DNA from: Coriobacteriales bacterium
GTDB taxonomy: Bacteria > Actinomycetota > Coriobacteriia > Coriobacteriales > UBA8131
Reading direction: 5' to 3'
Length of the DNA stretch: 9,983 nucleotides
NCBI GenBank assembly: GCA_031290695.1
Contig: JAITNB010000005.1
Span: forward strand, 1-9,983
Shown here in pieces: positions 5,279 through 9,983 of the stretch. A program made the translations under genes and the position numbers. Numbering within the stretch: the stretch's first letter is position 1; each line of letters starts with the position of its first letter. The notes under the pieces were generated by a model. It did no database searches, was not told the origin of the DNA, and was given only the letters and a program-made list of their open reading frames with translations.

Positions 5279-6696
5279 GCAGACGGGCTGTCGTTGTCGT
5301 TACTTACGGTATAGACTGCTTACAGGTCATGCGTCACGGTCTGTTCTGCCTTACCTGCTCAAGCAGTCTCGGTTTGAGCAAGACATCGTCGGCATCGACG
5401 AGACGGTAGCCCAACCCGTCGATGAGCTCTGTCGGCAAGGCCTTTGCAGCCCACTCGAGCGGACAGAGACCGAACAGGGACTCGCGCCTCTCCGAGTTGA
5501 CGTGACTGAACACCTCGGCCAGCTCATAGGCGCCGATGCCTGCAAGCGATGTCCCCTTGGGGATGATCTTGCGCAGCTCGACATGGTTTTTCTCGCATGA
5601 CCCTTTCTGGTCGGGGCGCTGCGCATCTGTGAAGTAGACGGCGCAGCGCCTCTTGCCGTCCTTTGCCTCCATGCCCTCGATGTCTTTGAACTCACTGCCC
5701 CGGTCGCACAAGATGATGCCGAACACATCGCTGAAGCTGTCTTCCAGGATGCCGTGCAGCCAGTCGAATGCCTTAACGACATGGGCGGTGTCCTTGCGCT
5801 CCAGCTTGATGCCTATTTGGAAGTGCAGCGCCTTGAAGTGCATGGTCAAGATGGCATCGTCGCTGCCTGCCGGGCCCTCTACGCAGTCGCATTCCACCAC
5901 CCTTGAGCGGAACTGCTCGTCCAAGGCAAGGAAGTCGCTGTAGAGGTGCCCTTTCATCTTCTCAGGCTCGATGGGCTTTTCCCTGCCCTTGCCGCCGCGT
6001 TTTTTGTACCTGACGGCCTTGGGCAGCTCGATAGGCAAAATGGCGATGTCGCCGTTTTGGATATGGCGATAACAGCTCCTGGGCGAGAAGGCTATCTCGT
6101 CGCTGTGCGCAGAGTAGATGTGGGCTATGCCCTGGCCGTTGTCAAGGCCGGCCTTCAGGATGTCCTCTGCCCGCTTGAGCTCCTCCGGTGTGCAGTCTAT
6201 GCCTTCCCGCGTCTCGCGCCCCCGCGTCTCACACACCTGCTGGGCATCTTTGGCCGAGTAGCGGAAGCGGTGGTAGCGACAGCTCCTTGGGCCCGCGGCG
6301 CAGCCGTTGCAGACATGCGGGCTTGTGGCTATCTGTGGGCAGGACTCCTCCTGGTAGGCACCGCACAGCCTGGCACAGTTCCTCCTCTTGCAAAAGGAGC
6401 ACTTCTTGGTCTTAGGCTCCACGCAGCGCTCACATAGCTTGGTGATGTCGCAGGTGCGGCGCTGTACGCACACATTGCCATTACCCCATGCTCTGGTGTC
6501 GTTTGCCCGGTAGCCGTCGTCGCGGCGGTTGCGCATCACCTCGCGCGTGACCGTGGCAGGCGATACCCCTATCTGCCGGGCGATCTCGCTGATGCTCTTT
6601 TTGGCATTGAGCCCTTCCTCTATCTGCTCACGCTGCTCCTTGCAAAGCTGCTTGTAGTTTTTCTGGGACATCTTCTGCTCCTGTCCGCCCGTCTGC
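5279..6696 (-). mobile_element. IS30-family insertion sequence, approximate extent
   Basis: The transposase at 5334-6671 defines an IS30-family element. The only inverted match I find bracketing the gene is GCAGACGGGC at 5279-5288 against GCCCGTCTGC at 6687-6696, short for IS30 ends (usually 20-30 bp). An inner TTGCCGC block is also shared, with a 10-bp insertion on the left. The true ends may lie further out; on the right they could lie beyond the IS21 insertion. Treat the boundaries as provisional. The element's 5' leader is interrupted at 6738/6739 by the IS21 element. Confidence 0.4.
5334..6671 (-). CDS. IS30-family transposase with cysteine-rich insert
   Basis: A 445-aa DDE transposase. 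The N-terminal helix-turn-helix (about 8-48) has the family motif SISEIARQIGVSPATVTREV. Residues 68-131 carry twelve cysteines with three CxxC pairs (80/83, 91/94, 121/124), suggesting zinc binding; classical IS30 transposases (about 320-380 aa) lack this insert. The catalytic core runs from about 245 to 400: Asp262 (VVECDCVEG), Asp323 (ILCDRGSEF) and Glu360 (QKGSCEKNHVELR, then PKGTSL). The start is ATG 6671 with AGGAG at 6678-6682, six bases upstream; a longer version from 6701 has no such site. The frame is intact. Its promoter may have been displaced, because an IS21 element begins 68 bases upstream of the start codon. It is convergent with the reductase gene. Confidence 0.93.
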   Translation of the reverse strand: MSQKNYKQLCKEQREQIEEGLNAKKSISEIARQIGVSPATVTREVMRNRRDDGYRANDTRAWGNGNVCVQRRTCDITKLCERCVEPKTKKCSFCKRRNCARLCGAYQEESCPQIATSPHVCNGCAAGPRSCRYHRFRYSAKDAQQVCETRGRETREGIDCTPEELKRAEDILKAGLDNGQGIAHIYSAHSDEIAFSPRSCYRHIQNGDIAILPIELPKAVRYKKRGGKGREKPIEPEKMKGHLYSDFLALDEQFRSRVVECDCVEGPAGSDDAILTMHFKALHFQIGIKLERKDTAHVVKAFDWLHGILEDSFSDVFGIILCDRGSEFKDIEGMEAKDGKRRCAVYFTDAQRPDQKGSCEKNHVELRKIIPKGTSLAGIGAYELAEVFSHVNSERRESLFGLCPLEWAAKALPTELIDGLGYRLVDADDVLLKPRLLEQVRQNRP

Positions 6697-6730
6697 GGCA
6701 AGGGGCATGGACAAGGATACAGGAAAGCGG

Positions 6731-6738
6731 CCTCTTGG
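6731..6738. repeat. Target-site duplication of the IS21 element, left copy
   Basis: CCTCTTGG immediately precedes the TG end of the element and is repeated exactly at 9577-9584. IS21-family insertions make 4-8 bp duplications, so the length fits. Confidence 0.88.
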
Positions 6739-6819
6739 TGTTTTTTGTCAAGTCAAAATCCCCAAAATCAACGCGGCGGATTCCCCACTTTCAACTTGGG
6801 GAATTCCCCACTTTCAACT
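6739..6819. repeat. IS21 left terminal inverted repeat and subterminal repeats
   Basis: It begins TGTTTTTTGTCAAGTC and holds two copies of ATTCCCCACTTTCAACT (6780-6796, 6803-6819) around the palindrome GGGGAATTCCCC (6798-6809). These are the expected IstA-binding sites. Confidence 0.85.
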
Positions 6820-6842
6820 CACGGCAGCCAATTGGACATCAA

Positions 6843-6875
6843 GTACGGGGTGCAGCGGTCGGCTGCACCCCGTAC
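6843..6875 (-). terminator. Strong hairpin after the last IS21 gene
   Basis: GTACGGGGTGCAGC (6843-6856) pairs perfectly over 14 bp with GCTGCACCCCGTAC (6862-6875) around a five-base loop. It starts four bases past the stop of the last IS21 ORF on the - strand. The following TTGATGT is only mildly T-rich. It probably ends the istAB transcript and limits read-through into the IS30 transposase downstream on the same strand, or blocks transcripts entering from outside. Confidence 0.6.
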
Positions 6876-6879
6876 CCTC

Positions 6880-7215
6880 CTAAAACGGCAGTTCGTCTCG
6901 GTCTTGTCCTATAGGCTCTCCCTTCTTGTTAAACATGAGGTCGCCACGCTCGAAGGCCTGTATCTCGGCGAGCACCTCGTCCAGCAGTGGCCCGTCGCGA
7001 TAGGGGGCACAGTAGCCGCAGCCACAGGCTCGCGTCCCGTTTCGCGGACATCTGCTGCTCTCGGCCTCTTGGGATGCGGCTATCTGGGCCACCAGCCCGC
7101 CCTTGCCGAACAGTCCCATCAGGTGCCCGGCCATCACCGTTCCCACCGGTCTTTGCCTAAGCATTCCAATCATCACCAGCACCTCGTCTGTCAGATACGG
7201 TTCACTCACCGCCAT
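6880..7215 (-). CDS. Small protein of unknown function, third ORF of the IS21 element
   Basis: An ORF of 111 aa follows istB and overlaps its 3' end by 14 bp (ATG 7215; a GTG at 7218 is an alternative). The family is not recognised. The N-terminal half is moderately hydrophobic (EVLVMIGMLRQRPVG, then AGHLMGLFGKGGLVAQIA). The centre has a compact cysteine motif, C56-x7-C64-x-C66-x2-C69, which could bind zinc. The C-terminus is acidic and amphipathic (LLDEVLAEIQAFERGD) and ends near DRDELPF. Overlap with istB, placement inside the terminal repeats and a strong hairpin right after the stop all argue that it is a real, co-expressed gene of the element. Most IS21 elements have only istA and istB. 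A role in transposition or its control is possible but not shown. Confidence 0.65.
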   Translation of the reverse strand: MAVSEPYLTDEVLVMIGMLRQRPVGTVMAGHLMGLFGKGGLVAQIAASQEAESSRCPRNGTRACGCGYCAPYRDGPLLDEVLAEIQAFERGDLMFNKKGEPIGQDRDELPF

Positions 7216-7954
7216 CACCGCCCATCTTCATGATCGCATGGCGGATGCGGTAGCTCTCGCCTGAAAACGTGATGACATGCCCATGGTGCAGCAGGCGGTC
7301 TATCATGGCCGTCGCCATCTGTTCCTCGGTGAGCACGGAGCCCCATCGAGAGAACTCAAGGTTGGTGGTAAGCATCAGGCTCTTTGACTCATAGCAGCGC
7401 GACACCACCTGGAAGAGCAGCCGCGAACCCTCACGGTCAACCGGCACGTAGCCCCACTCGTCGATTATCGTGAGGTCGTTTGAGGCATAGTCTGTAAGCA
7501 CCCTGTCAAGTGTGCCGTCCTCGCGTGCCGCCACCAGTTTGAGCACCAGTTCGGATGCCGTGACGAAGCGGACCCTCATCCCCAGGTCACAGGCTGCCGA
7601 GCCGACGGCAATCGCCATGTGGGTCTTGCCGGTGCCTACGGCACCATAGCAGATGATGTTTTCCTGCCGAGAGATGAAGACGCAGCCCATGAGGTCCTCT
7701 TTGGCAAGCGATGCCGGCAGCGAGACCTCCGACCAATCGTAGCCTGCGAAGCTCTTCACAGACGGGAATGTCGCCCGTCGTCTCAAGCGTCGGCGCTTGT
7801 TCTCGTCGCGGTAGCCCAACTCGCAGCCGAACAGCCCCAGCAGGAACTCGGCCTGTCTGGGCGTTGCCTTGGCGGCATACTCGTCGAGCGTGTGGTTGGA
7901 CAGCATCAATTGCCTGCCCGCTTCCTTTATCTGCTGCCCATGCGTGCTGCTCAT
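7202..7954 (-). CDS. istB: IS21 transposition helper ATPase IstB
   Basis: This AAA+ ATPase assembles on target DNA and directs the IstA transposase to it. The 250-aa length is typical. Walker A is GAVGTGKT (104-111), Walker B LTIIDEWGY (161-169, Asp165-Glu166), the sensor motif LTTN is at 195-198, and a likely arginine finger is in MIDRLLHHG (Arg220). The N-terminal part (about 1-60) is the DNA/IstA-binding domain. The start ATG 7954 overlaps the istA stop (ATGA) and has GAGGGGG at 7962-7968, seven bases upstream. The gene is intact and all ATPase motifs are present. Confidence 0.95.
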   Translation of the reverse strand: MSSTHGQQIKEAGRQLMLSNHTLDEYAAKATPRQAEFLLGLFGCELGYRDENKRRRLRRRATFPSVKSFAGYDWSEVSLPASLAKEDLMGCVFISRQENIICYGAVGTGKTHMAIAVGSAACDLGMRVRFVTASELVLKLVAAREDGTLDRVLTDYASNDLTIIDEWGYVPVDREGSRLLFQVVSRCYESKSLMLTTNLEFSRWGSVLTEEQMATAMIDRLLHHGHVITFSGESYRIRHAIMKMGGDGGE

Positions 7955-9429
7955 CTGTTTACCCCCTCTCCCAAAAAGACCTTGTCGTAGATGCCGAGAT
8001 CCCCACCGGGCAAAGGTGCGGTGTCCAATCCGAAGTCGGCGATGCGGGCTGCCAGAACCCCGACTTGGAAGAAGTCCGGGAACTCCTCGTGCTCGCGGGC
8101 CAACACGTCAAGCGCGTCAAAGGTGTTCTCCATGCCGTTTCGCTCTATGGACTGGGCAAGCAGCCTCAGATCCTCCCTGAGCCCGTCTTTGTCCAGCGCG
8201 TCCATCTTCGTGACCACGGACTGCGGGACCATCTCCCTCAGACGCGAGTTACGCCATGCCCCAGGCTTCTTGATCAGGCAGTGCACGGTCGATGCCGCGT
8301 CTATGCTTTCTGTGCGGCTCTTGCCGAAGCGTCGGTGGTGTGTGGCGATGACGCAGCCATCCGTATCGATGATGTCCACGGTATGCGCACGCACGGCAAT
8401 GACGACCTCGCGGGCGGAGAACGCCGGTGAGGTCGAGTAGACATGGCAGCTGTCCAGCGTGACATAGCCGTACCCATCCGCCTTGACGTGCGCGTAGCGC
8501 ACGACATCGAAGGGCTTTGGGGGCATGGGCAGCGATGCGGAGATATCCTCGCGCAAAAGGTCATGGATTGCTGCCTTCTTGCGGTAGTGCTCGCGGCACT
8601 CCAACTCAAGGCAGGCATCAAGCAGACCCCTGTTGTACTCCTGGATGTCTGTGACGCAGGGCACGGGCACGAACAGGTTCTTGCGATGGAAAGCGACCTT
8701 GCGTTCAACAGATCCCTTCTCGTGGCCTGCGTTGGCGTTGCAGAAGCGCAGGTCGAAGCCGTAGTGTGCCCTGAAGCGTGCGAACAGCTCGGTCTCGGTG
8801 ACCGTATCTTTGATACGCCTGCCCACGCCGGTGGCGTTATCGAAGACGACCAGGTGCGGCACCGCGCCGACGTACTCGAAGGTGTCTTTCAGACCCTGGC
8901 ATACACACTCGGCACTCTCGCCACCGAACAGCTGGGTGAACCCGCCGTTGGAGTGCGGGTAACTGTTCGTGAGGTAGTGCTCGCGCTCGCGCTTCCCATC
9001 GACGTCGAAGTCGGCCTGCCCGAAGTCGACCTGCATGCTGCCCGGTGCCCAGACGAGGTCGAGTGGCTCGTCTACCGGACGCGCCGTCCTCATCTGCTCT
9101 TTTTTCAGCTTCACATAACGCTGCACCGGCCCATAGCCGCCCGTGTAGCCCATCTCGACTCGAAGGCGGTCGCAGACGCGCTTTGCCGTATGCCGTTGTT
9201 TGTGGAACACGAGCCTGTCTGCCTCCAGCCATTCGTCGATGACCGCCTTGTACGGATTGAGGATACTGGGCGCTTGCTTGACCAGTGGTGCCGTCGGCGA
9301 GAAGTCATCGGCCAAGAGGTACTTGCGCACGGTCTTTCGATCAATGCTCAGTGTCTTGGCAATCTGTGACTTGCTGTCGCCTCTTCTGTACATATCCCGT
9401 ATAGTGTTTTGCATCGGCATGTCTTTCAC
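7951..9429 (-). CDS. istA: IS21-family transposase IstA
   Basis: A DDE transposase of about 490 aa. The N-terminal helix-turn-helix (about 8-40) reads GDSKSQIAKTLSIDRKTVRKYL. The catalytic residues are Asp135 in GSMQVDFGQ, Asp197 in LVVFDNATG and Glu242 in KGSVERKV. I take the GTG at 9429 because AAGGAGAAGGG lies just upstream; ATG 9459 (502 aa) has no ribosome site and ATG 9420 has only a weak one, so the start is uncertain by about ten residues. The C-terminal part from about 300 on carries the beta-barrel-like domain usual for the family. It overlaps istB by 4 bp (ATGA), so the two are translated together. No frameshift or missing residue is seen, so the element should be able to move. Confidence 0.95.
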   Translation of the reverse strand: MKDMPMQNTIRDMYRRGDSKSQIAKTLSIDRKTVRKYLLADDFSPTAPLVKQAPSILNPYKAVIDEWLEADRLVFHKQRHTAKRVCDRLRVEMGYTGGYGPVQRYVKLKKEQMRTARPVDEPLDLVWAPGSMQVDFGQADFDVDGKREREHYLTNSYPHSNGGFTQLFGGESAECVCQGLKDTFEYVGAVPHLVVFDNATGVGRRIKDTVTETELFARFRAHYGFDLRFCNANAGHEKGSVERKVAFHRKNLFVPVPCVTDIQEYNRGLLDACLELECREHYRKKAAIHDLLREDISASLPMPPKPFDVVRYAHVKADGYGYVTLDSCHVYSTSPAFSAREVVIAVRAHTVDIIDTDGCVIATHHRRFGKSRTESIDAASTVHCLIKKPGAWRNSRLREMVPQSVVTKMDALDKDGLREDLRLLAQSIERNGMENTFDALDVLAREHEEFPDFFQVGVLAARIADFGLDTAPLPGGDLGIYDKVFLGEGVNR

Positions 9430-9503
9430 TTTTCCCTTCTCCTTTGCTCGATACGACATGACGGCAAAGGATGATAGCGTGTGACTGGCATGCCGTGTTG
9501 ATT

Positions 9504-9576
9504 CTGGGGAATTCCCCAGGTTGAAAGTGGGGAATTTTAGAAGTTGAAAGTGAGGATTTCTACTGTATCAAAAACA
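9504..9576. repeat. IS21 right terminal inverted repeat and subterminal repeats
   Basis: The outer end is TATCAAAAACA, the complement of the TG-start of the left end. Two subterminal motifs (9519-9535, 9542-9558) repeat at the same 23-bp spacing as on the left, next to the perfect 16-bp palindrome CTGGGGAATTCCCCAG (9504-9519). Confidence 0.85.
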
Positions 9577-9584
9577 CCTCTTGG
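9577..9584. repeat. Target-site duplication of the IS21 element, right copy
   Basis: CCTCTTGG follows the CA end of the element and matches 6731-6738 exactly. Confidence 0.88.
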
Positions 9585-9937
9585 CGCCGTCTCGGGGCAG
9601 ACGGGCCTGCCCCGGCACTCCCCGCCGTCGGGCGGCGGCGGGGAGCCGGAGGCGCTCCGCGGCCTCAAGGGCCCTGGCGCACTGCCGGCTCCGCCCGCTG
9701 CCAGCCCCTGAGCCACTCATGTGGAAAACCAAAGAACAGGTTTTCCACAATCGCTGGGGCTGTCCGCTGCCCTTCCTGCACTGCGGCATCGGGCAGTGGA
9801 TGGCCGGAAAGCACCGGCGGCCTCGCCGCCGAATCGTGTCGCGCGCCCCGCTTGGGCGGGGTGCACTGCTCAGCGGCTGCGCCGCTTCGGTTCTGAGGAG
9901 GCCGGGCTTTCGCCCAGCAAGAGATGACCCGTCCCCA
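9585..9937. other. GC-rich hairpin field without a convincing gene
   Basis: About 350 bp with no supported coding region. Perfect stems, in order: 9593-9614 (7 bp), 9618-9645 (10 bp), 9647-9659 (5 bp), 9720-9749 (11 bp), 9816-9830 (6 bp), 9846-9861 (6 bp), 9872-9886 (6 bp), 9904-9915 (4 bp). Short ORFs exist on both strands but have arginine/proline/alanine-rich translations with no recognisable domain, as expected from GC-rich repeats. It could be a structured RNA, a REP-like cluster, or the far leader and end of the IS30 element split off by IS21. I do not recognise any RNA family in it. Confidence 0.5.
9720..9749. repeat. Perfect 11-bp inverted repeat with DnaA-box-like arms
   Basis: TGTGGAAAACC (9720-9730), an 8-base spacer, then GGTTTTCCACA (9739-9749). 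Each arm contains TTTTCCACA, one base from the DnaA-box consensus TTATCCACA, in opposite orientations. No other box or AT-rich unwinding region is nearby, so I do not call an origin. Confidence 0.55.
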
Positions 9938-9976
9938 TGCCAGACTTACTGCAAAGGGTTTGCACTTCGGCTGACA
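9938..9976. repeat. Imperfect palindromic repeat, copy 2
   Basis: Arms 9938-9955 (TGCCAGACTTACTGCAAA) and 9959-9976 (TTTGCACTTCGGCTGACA) flank GGG and pair at 13 of 18 positions; the inner TGCAAA-GGG-TTTGCA is perfect. The left arm matches 5152-5169 at 16 of 18 bases. The right arm, reversed, matches the motif at 5062-5078 at 15 of 17. Confidence 0.55.
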
Positions 9977-9983
9977 ATCTACC

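Larger units (their letters stand above)
6739..9576 (-). mobile_element. Complete IS21-family insertion sequence (2838 bp)
   Basis: The element carries istA, istB and a third ORF on the - strand. The left end (6739-6809) and the right end (9506-9576, reverse complement) are both 71 bp and align without a gap at 53 of 71 positions, beginning TG and ending CA. They contain repeated subterminal motifs, as is typical of IS21: ATTCCCCACTTTCAACT at 6780-6796 and 6803-6819, with matching inverted copies at 9519-9535 and 9542-9558, in each case 23 bp apart. Perfect 8-bp duplications CCTCTTGG flank it. Intact genes, matched ends and a perfect duplication indicate a recent insertion. It sits in the leader of the IS30 transposase gene. 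Confidence 0.93.

Noticed and set aside
8443..9369. Long + strand open frame (308 codons) opposite istA
   Set aside because: istA has all transposase motifs on the other strand; this frame shows none and is a shadow.
5334..9576. Composite transposon made from the two IS elements
   Set aside because: The elements belong to different families (IS30, IS21), and IS21 is inserted next to the IS30 gene with its own duplication; there is no cargo between like elements.
9721..9927. Possible 68-aa (+) and, at 9568-9789, 73-aa (-) genes in the right-end non-coding region
   Set aside because: Translations are low-complexity products of GC-rich hairpins. The - strand one runs into the IS21 end. Neither has a ribosome site or a recognisable domain.
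9585..9983. Replication origin suggested by two DnaA-box-like arms
   Set aside because: Only two boxes, no AT-rich unwinding region and no replication gene nearby.

Overview
The window is GC-rich bacterial chromosome from a probably anaerobic organism. The signs are a respiratory [NiFe]-hydrogenase gene cluster, an aldo/keto reductase carrying two C-terminal Fe-S clusters, and strong Shine-Dalgarno sites. The mix of genes, the GC content and the type of IS elements suggest an actinobacterium of class Coriobacteriia (Eggerthellaceae or Atopobiaceae-like). That assignment is an inference from style; there is no rRNA or other marker gene here.

Left part, chromosomal backbone (1-5036). The + strand begins inside the last part of a hydrogenase b-type cytochrome (hyaC-like). 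A 212-bp gap with tandem repeats and hairpins follows, then a hydrogenase maturation protease (hyaD-like) and a small overlapping membrane protein of unknown function. On the - strand, facing it, are endonuclease III (nth) and, upstream of nth, a hipB-hipA toxin-antitoxin pair. These three genes are closely spaced and probably form one operon, hipB-hipA-nth. An AT-rich island at about 3660-3720 separates hipB from a divergent aldo/keto reductase of the COG1453 type (two ferredoxin-like cysteine clusters) on the + strand.

Right part, mobile cluster (about 5040-9983). A 297-bp non-coding stretch holds short tandem motifs, a palindromic repeat and a hairpin. It leads into an IS30-family transposase with an unusual cysteine-rich insert (- strand). 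The leader of that transposase is interrupted by a complete IS21-family element. Its ends can be placed to the base: 71-bp imperfect terminal inverted repeats that align without a gap, starting TG and ending CA, flanked by a perfect 8-bp target duplication CCTCTTGG. It encodes istA and istB with a 4-bp overlap, plus a third small ORF with a Cys motif and a 14-bp-stem hairpin just behind it. The IS30 gene therefore arrived before the IS21 element. The last 399 bp have no convincing gene but hold a dense run of GC-rich hairpins and one perfect 11-bp inverted repeat, and they end in a palindromic repeat related to the one at 5152-5188.

I see no complete novel defence or biosynthetic system. The most interesting points are the nested IS elements, the passenger ORF in the IS21 element, the family of short palindromic repeats bracketing the mobile cluster, and the structured non-coding right end.
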